Positions 1-9,825 of a stretch of DNA of 64,000 bases are shown here, piece by piece; position 1 is the first letter of the stretch, and each line of letters starts with the position of its first letter. The stretch spans positions 2,386,394 to 2,450,393 of the forward strand of contig NC_019702.1 of NCBI RefSeq assembly GCF_000317085.1, read 5' to 3'. This DNA comes from Synechococcus sp. PCC 7502 (lineage in GTDB: Bacteria > Cyanobacteriota > Cyanobacteriia > Pseudanabaenales > Pseudanabaenaceae). A model generated the notes under the pieces. The model made no database searches. It saw only the letters and a program-made list of their open reading frames with translations, and had not been told where the DNA came from. A program made the translations under genes and the position numbers.

Positions 1-1119
1 GGTACTAGGAGCGATCGCCTCTGGACTTGCACCAACCCCTGCTTCTGCCAACTTTTGGAGATTTTCTGGTAACGGCTCCTTAGAAACAATAAAAGCTTGG
101 GCAGTTTGGAACACATTGGCAACAAGCATATACAGCAGTACTCCTGCAGGTAGAGGAAAGAACAAAAACATCCCCGAGAAAATCACAGGTGTAATTTTAT
201 TCATCGTATCCTGCTGTTGATTCTCAGAGGGATTAGCAGGCTTACTACCAGAAATGTTTTGGTTAATGTAAAGACTAATGCCAAACGCCAAGATCATTGC
301 CAAAATATCTAACTTTAAGCTACCGTCTGGATTAGATACCCCAACTTCACCCAATGCCTTGATAAATAGAAAACCTTTATTAGCAGCTAAACCGGGAATG
401 GTTGCTTGAACTGTAGCTTCACCTTCTTTTAATGCCTTAACCGTACCATCGGGTAAAACCTCAACTACGCCTTCACCTTTGGTAATCTGCCATTTAGGAG
501 CTAGATCAATATCTGGAAATCTAGTGCTTACTTTAGTAAAATCTTCGACCTTACTTGCTTCTACTGCTTGGAGTAATACTTTAGTTTCGCTGCCTACAGC
601 CAAGTTTGTGCCAGTACTGACGGTTGCTTGAACGGGATAGTGGACTCGATCAGCAAAATAAATGTTTTGAGGAGGAGTAGTAAATGCCTCAGACTGAACC
701 TGTGTGGGCGATACTTGAAAATTAACGGCGTAGTTGATATCTGAAAAGGGTGAACCCCTTAGAGTGGCAAATAGGGCAAATAAAATAGGCATTTGTAGTA
801 GAGCAGGCAAACATCCAGCCAGAGGATTACCAAACTCTTTAAAGTTTTCAGAATTTACCTTAGCCATTTCCTGTTGCTGTTTAGCTGGATCGCCCTTGTA
901 TCGTTCTTGGACTTCCTTGATCCGCTTTTGCATGATTGGGTTAGCAATTTTCATATTTCGCATATTGCGAAGCTGATTAGCATTAACTGGAAATAGAGCA
1001 ATGCGAATTACTAAAGTAAGTGCCACGATCGCCAATCCATAGCTGGGAAACTTGCCATAGAAGAAATCCAAGATCGGCAACATGACGTTATTCGAGAGAA
1101 AACCTATACCAAAATCCAT
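1..1119 (-). CDS. yidC: YidC/Oxa1 membrane protein insertase (3' end outside window)
   Basis: This is the insertase that places proteins into the cytoplasmic and thylakoid membranes, alone or with SecYEG. The first 373 codons are open to the left edge, so the C-terminus is missing. The protein begins with a hydrophobic segment, then the typical YidC helix with [15 protein letters not shown] and a charged coiled hairpin ([14 protein letters not shown]). This is followed by the [20 protein letters not shown] stretch that marks the conserved core. A large insert of about 100 residues rich in V, T and K follows, as in cyanobacterial YidC. It is the last gene of the minus-strand block rpmH-rnpA-PH protein-yidC, an order common in cyanobacteria. 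The ATG at 1119 lies 23 bases after the preceding stop. Confidence 0.95.
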   Translation of the reverse strand, partial: MDFGIGFLSNNVMLPILDFFYGKFPSYGLAIVALTLVIRIALFPVNANQLRNMRNMKIANPIMQKRIKEVQERYKGDPAKQQQEMAKVNSENFKEFGNPLAGCLPALLQMPILFALFATLRGSPFSDINYAVNFQVSPTQVQSEAFTTPPQNIYFADRVHYPVQATVSTGTNLAVGSETKVLLQAVEASKVEDFTKVSTRFPDIDLAPKWQITKGEGVVEVLPDGTVKALKEGEATVQATIPGLAANKGFLFIKALGEVGVSNPDGSLKLDILAMILAFGISLYINQNISGSKPANPSENQQQDTMNKITPVIFSGMFLFFPLPAGVLLYMLVANVFQTAQAFIVSKEPLPENLQKLAEAGVGASPEAIAPST

Positions 1120-1142
1120 ATAGTTAGTTTGACTTGTATATC

Positions 1143-1538
1143 CTAAATTGCACCAAGAGCACCGCTAGAAGTTTGAGCTTTGAGAGTTAATTTAGACTCC
1201 ACAAATTCATAGACTTTACGAAAATTAGGCACTGCCCTCATTTCTAGGCGAGACCCGTCCTTAAGAGTTAACACCATATCTCCCCAACTGCCAATGCCCC
1301 GTGGCACAATTACCACTTTGACAATCTCAGCATAAACCACATCGACCCTTTGTCGTCCTAGCCAACCACCAGTGACGGTAATACGTCGATTAGTGATACT
1401 GTAACGCAACCACAAAGCTCTGACGATCGCTCCAATCGTAATTGGTAGGGTGATAATAAAAAATCCGACTAAAATGCTGATCAGCAAGTCCCCAATGTGG
1501 GGTCCACCTTCGTAAAATATTTCTTCTTTAATTGCCAT
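1143..1538 (-). CDS. PH-domain membrane protein of the rnpA-yidC block
   Basis: This small protein (131 aa) has a hydrophobic segment at about residues 16-44, followed by a bacterial PH-like fold (bPH2/YdbT type) with the signature [18 protein letters not shown]. Its molecular role is unknown. Its fixed position between rnpA and yidC in cyanobacteria suggests a link to membrane protein insertion, but that is inference from context only. It sits 42 bases after rnpA and 23 bases before yidC on the same strand, so it is probably co-transcribed with them. Confidence 0.8.
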   Translation of the reverse strand: MAIKEEIFYEGGPHIGDLLISILVGFFIITLPITIGAIVRALWLRYSITNRRITVTGGWLGRQRVDVVYAEIVKVVIVPRGIGSWGDMVLTLKDGSRLEMRAVPNFRKVYEFVESKLTLKAQTSSGALGAI

Positions 1539-1580
1539 ATACTTTTCTAATTTGAAACTATTAATTTGAAGTTACTAATT

Positions 1581-1937
1581 TCAACAATTACTTTGTAAAA
1601 TCTGAGCTTTAGTAAGTAGGTTTGTTAAATCTTCTTTCAATTCTAAGTACTTGGGAAGGGCGGAAACCGTAACAACAGTGATTACAATTTGTAAGCCTTG
1701 CCTTAATTGTGGCAGAAAAGCACGAAAAATTGCACGAATTTGTCTTCTGATGAGATTGCGGATTACAGCTTTTTTACTGAATTTTTTACTAACTACGATG
1801 CCGATTTGAGTCTCAGCCTCTGGATTATTGGTGTTGTAAACCCTAAGCCTTAAGTATTTTCCATAATGGCGATCGCCTTTGCTATAGACAGTGGTAAAGT
1901 CTTCTCGCCGTCTTAGGCGATTGGGAGCAGGCAACAC
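1581..1937 (-). CDS. rnpA: ribonuclease P protein component
   Basis: This is the protein subunit of RNase P, which binds the catalytic RNA and pre-tRNA 5' leaders. The 118-aa length is normal. The N-terminal LPAPNRLRRREDF and the RNR motif (RNLIRRQIR, about residues 60-68) are diagnostic of the family. It lies 34 bases downstream of rpmH, the near-universal bacterial arrangement. The RNase P RNA gene is not in this window. Confidence 0.96.
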   Translation of the reverse strand: MLPAPNRLRRREDFTTVYSKGDRHYGKYLRLRVYNTNNPEAETQIGIVVSKKFSKKAVIRNLIRRQIRAIFRAFLPQLRQGLQIVITVVTVSALPKYLELKEDLTNLLTKAQILQSNC

Positions 1938-1971
1938 AATAATTTACAATTGCTTAAAATATGCAAATAGC

Positions 1972-2112
1972 CTAAACGGTAGTTAGACGGAGACGACCTC
2001 TACTGCGACGAGCTTTAATTACAGCCCGACCAGTGTGGGATTTCATCCGAGCACGAAAGCCTGAAGTACGTCTTTTTTTGCGGGCGGTGCCGCCGAGAGT
2101 ACGTTGTGTCAT
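1972..2112 (-). CDS. rpmH: 50S ribosomal protein L34
   Basis: L34 is a 46-residue basic protein of the large ribosomal subunit. The sequence opens [19 protein letters not shown] and continues with [17 protein letters not shown], the canonical L34 pattern. The reading frame stays open upstream to about 2559, but the ATG at 2112 is the family start and the upstream part shows no homology. It is the first gene of the minus-strand block that continues into rnpA, the PH protein and yidC. Confidence 0.97.
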   Translation of the reverse strand: MTQRTLGGTARKKRRTSGFRARMKSHTGRAVIKARRSRGRLRLTTV

Positions 2113-2262
2113 GGGATTATTACATGTAAATATTTTTAGGCTCTTTAATATAGCATTGTCGATATTGCTATGTCGAATCTCCAGTAAATTACTTTTGCTT
2201 TTGCGATGGTATTTGGTTAGATAATCTATAATGTGTCGTCGGTCGGTGCCGTTTTTAACGAT

Positions 2263-2286
2263 TCTAGTAAACCATCTAGTAAACCA
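2263..2286. repeat. perfect tandem 12-bp duplication before the RND gene
   Basis: The 12-mer TCTAGTAAACCA occurs twice back to back with no mismatch, ending 10 bases before the ATG of the RND transporter. It occupies the place where a ribosome-binding site would lie, and no Shine-Dalgarno sequence is visible there. It lies in the divergent region shared with rpmH. It could be a simple slippage duplication or a paired binding site. Confidence 0.75.
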
Positions 2287-2296
2287 AACATAGTGA

Positions 2297-4933
2297 ATGC
2301 GTAACCGTTTCAATATTTCCAAGTATGCAATTAAGTATTCATGGCTAACTTTAATTGTGTGGTTAATTATTAGTATTGCTGGTGTTTTTGCCTTCTCTTC
2401 CCTGAAATATGCACTATTCCCCGATGTAACTTTTCCAGTAGTTGTGGTCAATGCTTCGGCTAGAACAACATCCCAAACTGATACTGAAGCTCGTATTACT
2501 AATGCCTTAGAGCAAAAATTACAGGGGATAGAAGGAGTAAGTTCAATGCGTTCTTCCACCTATAGCGATCGCTCAGTAATTAGCTTAGGCTTTGATGTCG
2601 GTACAAATTTAGAGGCTTCTACGCAAAAGGTAGAGGAGATTGTCAAACAGGTAAAGCTTCCAGATAATGCCACATTTCAAGTAATTCCTATAAATCTGAA
2701 TGAAACGGCAGCAGTAAGCTATACCTTTACCTATAAAGCTTCTCCCAGTCTTGATTACGCTAAATTACAGGATTTAACCACACTGGCAAAGACCAGAATC
2801 TTACCCAAACTTCAGGCTCTTGAAGGAGTATTAAAAGTATCTCTCCTTGGTGCGCCCACCCCTCTACCCACCCAAATTAGTCCCCAAGCTTTTGGCGAGT
2901 TTATTAAAAATACGTTTACGAGTACCAAAATCAGAATTAATGGCAAAGATGCTTTGGCTATGGAGATCATTAAGCGTAGCAGTGCCAACACTTTGGAAGT
3001 AGTTGATTTAGCAGAAACCGCCGTTGAAAAATTGCGATCGCAGTTCCCAGATTTAGAAATTTCCCTTGCCTCTACCCAAGCTGAATACATTAAAGAAGCT
3101 ACCCATGCCACCATTGATTCTTTGGTTTTGGCGGTGATTTTATCGGTAGTTGTGATCTATCCTTTCTTAAAGGACTGGAAAGCTACGGTAATTTCGGCGT
3201 TGGCAATTCCCATGTCTTTGCTTGGCACCTTTGTGGTCATGGCTATTATGGGCTTTAATCTGGAGACTATTACTTTACTGGCATTGGCTTTGGTAATTGG
3301 GATTGTAGTTGATGATGCGATCGTCGATGTGGAAAATATTAGTCGCCACTTAGATCAAGGGGAATCTCCTTTTAGAGCCGCTATTACCGCCACTAGAGAA
3401 ATTGGTTTAACCGTAACCGCAGCGACTTTGACCATTGCCGCCGTGTTTCTGCCCGTAGGTTTAATGCAGGGTACCTTGGGACAGTTTTTTAAGCCCTTTG
3501 GTATTACCGTATCCGCAGCAGTTTTAATTTCCTTAGCAGTTGCCCGCACTCTTTCCCCTTTATTAGCAGCCTATTGGCTTAAGGGCAAACCTTGGGAACC
3601 ACAGGATCATAATCACCGTGATGGCATGAATGCAGCCTATGCCAAAATTTTAATTTGGTCACTGAATCATCGTTGGCTTGTGGTTGGGTTGGCGATTTTA
3701 ACATTCATTATCGGTTTAGCCTTACTGCCCTATGTGCCGAAAGCCTTTATTCCCAAACTAGATCGGGGTGAATTTAATATTACCTATACTGGCTCTATTC
3801 CCAAGGTTGCAGCCCCGCCCGTGGAATTATTTCGCCCTAGCCCCAATGTGAATCCTGCTAGTTTACTTTTAGCTGCTAGTCCTTTAGTTCAATCAGGTGA
3901 TGTTGCTAAACAATTAGAGGCATCTATCCTAAAGTCTCCTGAAGTTGAAACCGTATTTACCACCATTGGTAACGGACAAGGACAACCAAACAGGGGAAAT
4001 TTATATGTGAAATTAAGAAGCGATCGCACTCTGACAACCTCGGCAATGCAGGATCAATTGCGGGCAACTTTGCCAAGAATTCAAGATGTAACTACCAGTA
4101 TTGAGGATATTCAGTTTGTGGATACAGGTGGAGAAAAACCTTTGCAAATTTCCTTGGTGGGAGAAAACTTAGAGAATTTACGCCGAACTGCGATCGCCAT
4201 CAAAGCTAAAATCCAAAATCAAATAGGGCTGGAGGATATTAAAATCACTGGTGATAGTGAAGTTGATCATCTTAACGGTAAACGAGTTACTTACATTACC
4301 GCTAATCTAGGTAAAAATATTGCCCTTGGCACCGCAACCGATCAGGTCGTAGCGATCGCTAAACCACTTTTACCAGCAGGAGTAATCATCGATCTAGGTG
4401 GAGATTCAGGGCGATTAAATGCTATCCTCAACAGCTTTGCAGGTACTTTAAGCTTATCTGTAACCTGTATTGCTTTTGTTTTACTTTGCCTATTTAGAAA
4501 TTTAGTTGATCCTCTATTGGTAGTTTTTTCTTTACCTTTAGCATTGGTGGGGGCAATTCTATCTTTGCTGATCACAAATAGTGGTTTTGGTATGATTGCA
4601 GTGATTGGCATTATTCTGTTAATTGGAATTGCTAATAAAAATGCGATTTTAATCGTAGATTACATTAATCAAAGTCGAGAGCAGGGATTAACCCTAAAGG
4701 CAGCGATCCTTGCCGCTTGTCCAGTCCGATTACGTCCAATATTAATGACCACTGCTTCAACGGTTTTGGGAATGTTACCCATTGCCCTAGGAATTGGTGC
4801 GGGTTCAGAATTACGGGCTCCCATGGCGATCGCTGTGATTGGTGGATTAATTACTTCTACTGTTCTTAGCCTAATTTTTGTACCTGTGGTTTATAGTCTG
4901 TTGGATGTATTTAGAAAAAAAGTGGAAAAATAA
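2297..4933 (+). CDS. RND (HAE1/AcrB-type) efflux transporter, compact form
   Basis: This is a proton-driven inner-membrane efflux pump subunit. At 878 aa it is well below the roughly 1030-1050 aa usual for AcrB-type proteins. TM1 lies near residues 12-33. The proton-relay helix carries [14 protein letters not shown] with the paired Asp, and the second half repeats the fold with [13 protein letters not shown] including the relay Lys. The loss of length falls in the two periplasmic loops (about residues 34-270 and 480-700), so part of the porter or docking region is reduced. No adaptor gene is adjacent; the nearest candidate is the lipoprotein adaptor at 10521. Substrate is unknown. Confidence 0.88.
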   Translation: MRNRFNISKYAIKYSWLTLIVWLIISIAGVFAFSSLKYALFPDVTFPVVVVNASARTTSQTDTEARITNALEQKLQGIEGVSSMRSSTYSDRSVISLGFDVGTNLEASTQKVEEIVKQVKLPDNATFQVIPINLNETAAVSYTFTYKASPSLDYAKLQDLTTLAKTRILPKLQALEGVLKVSLLGAPTPLPTQISPQAFGEFIKNTFTSTKIRINGKDALAMEIIKRSSANTLEVVDLAETAVEKLRSQFPDLEISLASTQAEYIKEATHATIDSLVLAVILSVVVIYPFLKDWKATVISALAIPMSLLGTFVVMAIMGFNLETITLLALALVIGIVVDDAIVDVENISRHLDQGESPFRAAITATREIGLTVTAATLTIAAVFLPVGLMQGTLGQFFKPFGITVSAAVLISLAVARTLSPLLAAYWLKGKPWEPQDHNHRDGMNAAYAKILIWSLNHRWLVVGLAILTFIIGLALLPYVPKAFIPKLDRGEFNITYTGSIPKVAAPPVELFRPSPNVNPASLLLAASPLVQSGDVAKQLEASILKSPEVETVFTTIGNGQGQPNRGNLYVKLRSDRTLTTSAMQDQLRATLPRIQDVTTSIEDIQFVDTGGEKPLQISLVGENLENLRRTAIAIKAKIQNQIGLEDIKITGDSEVDHLNGKRVTYITANLGKNIALGTATDQVVAIAKPLLPAGVIIDLGGDSGRLNAILNSFAGTLSLSVTCIAFVLLCLFRNLVDPLLVVFSLPLALVGAILSLLITNSGFGMIAVIGIILLIGIANKNAILIVDYINQSREQGLTLKAAILAACPVRLRPILMTTASTVLGMLPIALGIGAGSELRAPMAIAVIGGLITSTVLSLIFVPVVYSLLDVFRKKVEK

Positions 4934-4951
4934 CCCAGATTAATTCTGAGC

Positions 4952-5344
4952 ATGACAAGTCCTTCTCTTAAAACTCAAGCTGAAATTCAAACTCTACGGC
5001 AACAAGTCGAAACTATGCAAGTGTTACTAAAGCAAATGCGAGGCGTAACTGATGACTTAATTTCTGGGCAAGATCAAGTTAAAAATGAGCTTAAAAATTT
5101 AGAGCGATCGCATGAAGCTACCCAACAACTATTTCAAACCCAATTACTTGATCAAATTCTGCCAGAGCAAGACGAACTTGTGCCGCACTATGTGGAAATA
5201 AATAAGCAGTTACGGTTAGTTGGTGCTGATATTAATCTTTTGAAAACTACCCGTCAACCTGAAACCCTAAACCAGCGTATTGATAAAGCTGGTGATCGCC
5301 TAACTCTACTTTTAACCTACTGTGATGCTTTGTTAGCTTCTTAA
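4952..5344 (+). CDS. hypothetical coiled-coil protein
   Basis: I do not recognise a family. The 130-aa product is soluble, with no signal peptide or membrane segment. Residues 8-55 have heptad spacing typical of a coiled coil (repeated Q, L and E with hydrophobics at a and d positions). The C-terminal half is helical. It starts 18 bases after the RND gene on the same strand and is probably co-transcribed with it, but nothing in the sequence ties it to efflux. Confidence 0.6.
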   Translation: MTSPSLKTQAEIQTLRQQVETMQVLLKQMRGVTDDLISGQDQVKNELKNLERSHEATQQLFQTQLLDQILPEQDELVPHYVEINKQLRLVGADINLLKTTRQPETLNQRIDKAGDRLTLLLTYCDALLAS

Positions 5345-5349
5345 AATCT

Positions 5350-5390
5350 GTTATATTTTTATATAATAAATTGTTATCTTTTTATATAAC
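5350..5390. promoter_or_regulatory. paired operator-like repeats upstream of the toxin-antitoxin pair
   Basis: Two nearly identical 18-bp units (GTTATATTTTTATATAAT at 5350-5367 and GTTATCTTTTTATATAAC at 5373-5390) are spaced 23 bp apart. Each is itself an imperfect palindrome with GTTAT/ATAAC ends. They lie just upstream of the antitoxin start. AbrB-fold antitoxins usually repress their own operon by binding such repeats, so these are the likely autoregulatory operators. The binding is inferred. Confidence 0.55.
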
Positions 5391-5403
5391 AAAACAGAAT
5401 GCT

Positions 5404-5658
5404 ATGTACAAAACAAATTTACGCAAAGTAGGTGGATCAATTATGTTAGCGGTGCCGCCATCACTGCTTGATATGTTGCAGCTTCAGGCTGGATCAACTG
5501 TGGGAATTACCGTTGATGATGGGAAAGTTATTGTGACCCCACAACTAAAACCTGCTTATTCCCTAGATGAATTGTTAGAACAATGTGACCCAAATGCTCC
5601 GATTACAAATGAAGATCAAGAGTGGTTTGATTTGAGACCCATAGGGCTTGAACTATGA
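5404..5658 (+). CDS. mazE: MazE/PemI-like antitoxin (AbrB fold)
   Basis: The antitoxin binds and neutralises the adjacent ribonuclease toxin and normally represses the operon. The N-terminal half has the swapped-hairpin AbrB/SpoVT pattern, from TNLRKVGGSIMLAVPPSLLD to GITVDDGKVIVT. The C-terminal tail (about residues 55-84) is acidic with aromatic residues, suited to wrapping the toxin. The frame is open from a TTG at 5371, but that would place the operator repeats inside the gene, so the ATG at 5404 (84 aa) is preferred. It overlaps the toxin by 4 bases (ATGA), which indicates translational coupling. Confidence 0.85.
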   Translation: MYKTNLRKVGGSIMLAVPPSLLDMLQLQAGSTVGITVDDGKVIVTPQLKPAYSLDELLEQCDPNAPITNEDQEWFDLRPIGLEL

Positions 5659-5990
5659 AGAGAGGTGATATTTATCTGGTTTCGCTTGATCCCTCAGCAG
5701 GACATGAGCAACAGGGAACTAGACCAGTTCTTATAGTTTCACCCGATAAATTTAACGCTGTAACCAAAGTGCCGATTGTGGTGCCAATTACCTCAGGTGG
5801 AAATTTTGCCCGTTCCGCAGGTTTTGCAGTTCCCTTGGCAGGGATAGACATTCGTACTAAAGGTGTTGTGAGGTGTGATCAGCCTAGGTCGCTAGATTTA
5901 GGAGCTAGATCAGCTCGGAAACTAGAAAGTGTTCCCGAAGTTATCATAGAAGAGGTTTTAGCTAAAATTTGCACTTTGTTTAATAACTAA
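5655..5990 (+). CDS. mazF: MazF/PemK-family endoribonuclease toxin
   Basis: This 111-aa toxin cleaves mRNA at short sequence motifs. The N-terminus has KRGDIYLVSLDPSAGHEQQG followed by RPVLIVSPDKFN, the MazF active-site strand with the conserved Arg and the later VVPITS segment. VRCDQPRSLD is the second conserved strand. The start overlaps the antitoxin stop by 4 bases. Its stop codon directly abuts the stop codon of hisF on the other strand, with no base between them. The pair is intact and looks functional. Confidence 0.92.
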   Translation: MKRGDIYLVSLDPSAGHEQQGTRPVLIVSPDKFNAVTKVPIVVPITSGGNFARSAGFAVPLAGIDIRTKGVVRCDQPRSLDLGARSARKLESVPEVIIEEVLAKICTLFNN

Positions 5991-6758
5991 TTACTTCCTA
6001 ATTTTGATCTGCCGATCGCTCAAGTAATCTTTAATTTCGGCGATCGATAATTCCCCATAGTGCAGAAGTGAAGCCAATAGAGCCGCCTCAGCCTTACCCT
6101 TACTCACGGCATCATAGATATGTTCACAATTTCCTGCACCACCCGAGGCAATAATAGGCACTTCAACTAGATCGGCAACTTGGTGAGTTAGCTCCAAATC
6201 ATAGCCAGCCTTGGTACCATCGGCATCCATACTTGTTAACAAAATTTCCCCTGCGCCACGTTTCACTACTTCCTGCACCCAAGCTAAAACATCCAATCCT
6301 GTATTTTCCCTGCCCCCTCGCACATAGACATCCCAGCCTATATTTAAAGGGTCTGTTCGTCTGCGGGCATCGATCGCCACCACAATACACTGATTACCAA
6401 AGCGATCGCTAGCTCGATTAATTAAACTAGGGTCTTTTACCGCCGAGGAGTTAATACTAATTTTGTCTGCTCCCGCCCTTAATAGCTCTCGAATTGACTC
6501 CACATCTTTAATACCTCCACCCACAGTCAGTGGAATGAATACTTGTTCTGCGGTACGATAAACTACGTCTAAAATAATACTGCGGTCTTCGTGGGTGGCA
6601 GTTATGTCCAAAAAAACTAACTCATCTGCCCCAGCTTGATTATAAACCTCTGCTAACTCTACGGGATCGCCTGCATCTTTAAGATCAATAAAGTTTATGC
6701 CTTTGACCACTCGCCCTGATTTCACATCTAAACAAGGAATAATGCGTTTTGCTAACAT
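5991..6758 (-). CDS. hisF: imidazole glycerol phosphate synthase subunit HisF
   Basis: HisF is the cyclase half of IGP synthase. It uses ammonia from HisH and PRFAR to make imidazole glycerol phosphate and AICAR in histidine synthesis. The 255-aa (beta/alpha)8 barrel opens with the family start [20 protein letters not shown], with catalytic Asp11. It carries the second catalytic Asp in CIVVAIDAR and the phosphate-binding segments TVGGGIK and IIASGGAG. Other his genes are not nearby, as usual for cyanobacteria. Its 5' end overlaps the divergent gene at 6742 by 17 bases. Confidence 0.97.
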   Translation of the reverse strand: MLAKRIIPCLDVKSGRVVKGINFIDLKDAGDPVELAEVYNQAGADELVFLDITATHEDRSIILDVVYRTAEQVFIPLTVGGGIKDVESIRELLRAGADKISINSSAVKDPSLINRASDRFGNQCIVVAIDARRRTDPLNIGWDVYVRGGRENTGLDVLAWVQEVVKRGAGEILLTSMDADGTKAGYDLELTHQVADLVEVPIIASGGAGNCEHIYDAVSKGKAEAALLASLLHYGELSIAEIKDYLSDRQIKIRK

Positions 6759-7422
6759 TGGATTTTCGTTTTTAATTCTTCTATTCAGCAGTGAGATTTG
6801 TGGGTATAGCCCTGCGTGGGGAGTACCGTGGCAGATATACAGACGAGAGGCGTTAAATTTAGAATTACCTGATGATCAAGCTACCCTTCGTATTAATAAG
6901 TTTAACCAAAAATTGACAGGAATCGTCCCTAGACTTAACCCAGATCAAAATTGGCGGATAGATATTCGTTATACCAATTACCGCCGATCGACAAGGGTTA
7001 AACAAGCTTTATTGCGACTAGAAGGATATAACCTCATTTTTATTACTGAAGCAGATGCCAAGGCTCAAGGCTTTAGTTCTGTACCTGCCCTTGCCAATAC
7101 CTGGGCGCAATCCCTGTCTAATTTGTTCAAAGACCCTATTCTCCGTAAGTTATTGATTGTAGGGATGGGAATGCCCCCGCAAATTAACTATCGGGGAGTT
7201 ACCTATTATCTTAAACCCGTCATTGCTGGCGATCGCGGTTTATTTCGTACAAGCGGTAGTCGGTTTATGGGTCGAGTAATCTACTGGGAAGTGCCTGCGG
7301 ATGATAAAACCTACCAAATTATCAGCACCAATAAATCCTTGGAGCCAAGTTCGCCGCCCCTATCAGTTTTTCTGCTAAATCGCAAGTTGCAATTTTTAAC
7401 CTATACGCTAGAGCCAAGCTAA
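6742..7422 (+). CDS. hypothetical exported protein
   Basis: I do not recognise a characterised family, although the protein looks like a conserved cyanobacterial hypothetical. An N-terminal hydrophobic stretch (about residues 5-25) looks like a signal peptide or anchor. A mature region of about 200 residues with mixed alpha/beta character follows. The ATG at 6742 is used because the in-frame codons after it offer no alternative start and the signal-like segment begins there. That start lies inside the hisF coding region, so the two genes overlap head to head by 17 bases. Confidence 0.6.
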   Translation: MRFANIGFSFLILLFSSEICGYSPAWGVPWQIYRREALNLELPDDQATLRINKFNQKLTGIVPRLNPDQNWRIDIRYTNYRRSTRVKQALLRLEGYNLIFITEADAKAQGFSSVPALANTWAQSLSNLFKDPILRKLLIVGMGMPPQINYRGVTYYLKPVIAGDRGLFRTSGSRFMGRVIYWEVPADDKTYQIISTNKSLEPSSPPLSVFLLNRKLQFLTYTLEPS

Positions 7423-7442
7423 TTTTTGATCTGAATTATTAT

Positions 7443-8084
7443 CTAGTTAGTAATCATTGCCCTAATCCATTTTCTGAGATTAACTTCAGCATTGATTTCA
7501 TCCTGTCTTGCTTCTGCCAAAAACTGATACAGTCTTGTCTTTGGAACTTGGGGAAATGTGGGGCTGGTTTCTACTTCTATGTATTCTTGCTGTAGTCGAT
7601 CAAGTTGATAAATTCTTAATATTTCACCGTTGTATCGCCAAAACTCTGGCACACCTAAAGCCGCATACAAAGATAATTTCTGAATATTTGTATGGGTAAT
7701 ATCGATCTCGATTACTAGATCGGGTGGTGGGTCTTGGCTAATACTTACATTGCGTCCAGAGACAAGGGGTTGATTCTGGAAATAGTAAGCATTATCAGGT
7801 TCTACAGCTCTGAGTAAGTCTTCTCGGTCTAGGGTAGTTGAACCCATAGTTTTAACCTTTAGTCCTAATTCTGTGACCAAAATTCGGATAAAAAACTCAA
7901 ACATCATCCGTGAAAATTCGTGCAGTTCTAAAGGCATAAGAATCTCTAAAGTCCCATTGTCGTAAGCCAATCTAGCGTGGCTGCTGGCACTGAGGGCATT
8001 AGCAATTTGTTTATAGGCTTGCCAGCTTAGACCGTGAAAGGTCATTCTCTTTTCAGCGATCGCCATTTCTAATTTCTCTGCCAT
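7443..8084 (-). CDS. Uma2-family (DUF820) putative restriction-endonuclease-fold protein
   Basis: This 213-aa protein belongs to the Uma2/DUF820 group, which is greatly expanded in cyanobacteria and has a PD-(D/E)xK nuclease-like fold. Visible markers are GTLEILMPLELHEF, then PDNAYYF, then PPDLVIEIDITHTNIQKLSLYAALGVPEFW with the probable metal-binding D and E. The cellular role of the family is unsettled; both mobile-element and repair roles have been suggested. It is convergent with the upstream hypothetical gene. Confidence 0.85.
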   Translation of the reverse strand: MAEKLEMAIAEKRMTFHGLSWQAYKQIANALSASSHARLAYDNGTLEILMPLELHEFSRMMFEFFIRILVTELGLKVKTMGSTTLDREDLLRAVEPDNAYYFQNQPLVSGRNVSISQDPPPDLVIEIDITHTNIQKLSLYAALGVPEFWRYNGEILRIYQLDRLQQEYIEVETSPTFPQVPKTRLYQFLAEARQDEINAEVNLRKWIRAMITN

Positions 8085-8157
8085 GGATTTTCAGGATGAT
8101 TATGAATCTATCTTAGCGAATCCTTGTTAAACTATTGGCATCTTCACCTTCAGAATT

Positions 8158-9600
8158 GTGGCTTTTAGTAATCTGTTCACCACGCCGATATTTTATATTG
8201 GGAACACGGCATTTTCTCTTTTATCCATTTTAATCCTGATTTTATTGAGCTTTGGGGTGTTTATCAGCTCCCATGTAATCAGTCAGATATTAAAGCGATC
8301 GCTCCTACGCCAGTTAGATCGGGGGGTCAAAGAAACAGTAACCTCAATTACTAATTACACCCTTTCAGTAATTGGCATGATTATTGTCCTACAGTCAGCG
8401 GGAATTAATCTCAACTCCTTAGCTGTAGTAGCAGGTGTACTAGGACTGGGAATTGGCTTTGGATTACAAAACTTAGCAGGTAATTTTATCAGTGGCTTAG
8501 CAATTCTATTTGAGCAGCCGATTAAAGTTGGGGACTATGTTGAACTGGATAAATTACTCGGCACTGTGGAAAAAATTTCGATTCGCTCTACGGTAATTCG
8601 GACAAATGACGATGTGTTTGTCATAGTTCCTAATAGCAAACTGATAGATAGCAATATCATCAACTGGAGCTACCAAAGACCAAGGTGCCGACTGCATTTA
8701 CCAATTTCCATCGCCTACGGTACAGACCCAATTATAGTGACAGAGATATTAGTTGCTTGCGCTCGCATTGAACCCAATGTTCTGTCCTATCCACCTCCCA
8801 AGGTATGGTTGAAGAAATTTGGAGACAATGGGCTTGAATTTGAAGTATTAGTTTGGATCGATCAACCCCACGAGGCTGAACCAATTAAAAGCTCCTTAAA
8901 TTTCCTGATCGAAGGAGAATTACGCCATCATGGTATTGAAATTCCTTTTCCCCACCGTGAAATTAGAGTGAGGGGTTGGGATGGTCAAGCTTTAGGGGCT
9001 ACTAATTTTAGTTCTAAGTCCAGCGATACCGAACTTAAAATCAAAACCGATGGTAATTTAACCTCGGAACCCAAAAAAGTAATTACCAAGTTACCCAATA
9101 AGCGTGCCTTACGAGACCTGTTACGGCGAATTACCTATTTTGAGCAATGTAGTGATTTGGAGTTGCGATCGCTAATTGAACAGGGTTATCGTCAATTTGT
9201 TAAGACTGGAGAAATTATTTGTCGAGAGGGAGATCCGGGGGATTCTTTATATATCGTGCTTGCAGGTTCCGTTGAAGTGGTTTCACTACGCACAGATCAG
9301 TATATTTATAGCTTTCAAGAGGGAGATTTTTTTGGTGAAATCGCCGTTCTCACAGGTACTCCACGCACTGCCACTGTTAGAGCTTTGCAGGATACTACTT
9401 TATTCGTGGTTGATCATGCCCACCTCCAAAAACTCTTAAAAAGTCATCCCAATTTAGCTGAACAGATTGCTGAAAAATTATCGGAACGCCAACAGGTTTT
9501 AATTGATATGGGACTGATTAACCCTGAAGATTTAAAGCAAAATGGTGAAACTCCATTTATTTGGATGAGAAGACATCTGCAAACCCTATTTGGTCTATAA
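8158..9600 (+). CDS. MscS-superfamily channel with C-terminal cyclic-nucleotide-binding domain (bCNG type)
   Basis: The first 110 residues hold two or three membrane helices. The pore-lining MscS helix follows, with GVLGLGIGFGLQNLAGNFISGLAILFEQPIKVGDYVE split over residues 99-130. The beta/alpha cytoplasmic domain extends to about residue 285. Residues about 322-430 form a cyclic-nucleotide-binding domain with the phosphate-binding cassette FFGEIAVLTGTPRTATVRA, including the phosphate-contacting Arg. This architecture matches the bacterial cyclic-nucleotide-gated (bCNG) branch described from cyanobacteria. A GTG start at 8158 is used; no upstream ATG keeps the frame. It is probably a ligand-modulated ion channel of the inner membrane. 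Confidence 0.9.
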   Translation: MAFSNLFTTPIFYIGNTAFSLLSILILILLSFGVFISSHVISQILKRSLLRQLDRGVKETVTSITNYTLSVIGMIIVLQSAGINLNSLAVVAGVLGLGIGFGLQNLAGNFISGLAILFEQPIKVGDYVELDKLLGTVEKISIRSTVIRTNDDVFVIVPNSKLIDSNIINWSYQRPRCRLHLPISIAYGTDPIIVTEILVACARIEPNVLSYPPPKVWLKKFGDNGLEFEVLVWIDQPHEAEPIKSSLNFLIEGELRHHGIEIPFPHREIRVRGWDGQALGATNFSSKSSDTELKIKTDGNLTSEPKKVITKLPNKRALRDLLRRITYFEQCSDLELRSLIEQGYRQFVKTGEIICREGDPGDSLYIVLAGSVEVVSLRTDQYIYSFQEGDFFGEIAVLTGTPRTATVRALQDTTLFVVDHAHLQKLLKSHPNLAEQIAEKLSERQQVLIDMGLINPEDLKQNGETPFIWMRRHLQTLFGL

Positions 9601-9825
9601 CTTCCTAGAATTGAAATACTCCTCAGTGCCAAGTAAGTCACAGTCGATTTTTTTATCTCTGGTAACAGAACATTAATTCAATAGATCGCTAATTTTGAAT
9701 GTCTCATTGCCATAAACTTTGTAAAAACATATCTACAAGTTTGATGTTAAAAGTATAAATAAATTTACAGAATTCTAATTTTTAGTTCAACTTTACTAAG
9801 GCGATCGCCACTCTTCAAATTATTT

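Noticed and set aside
2113-2559. Long upstream extension of the rpmH reading frame (195 codons in all)
   Set aside because: L34 is 46 residues and starts at 2112; the extension shows no homology and runs into the 5' end of the divergent RND gene.
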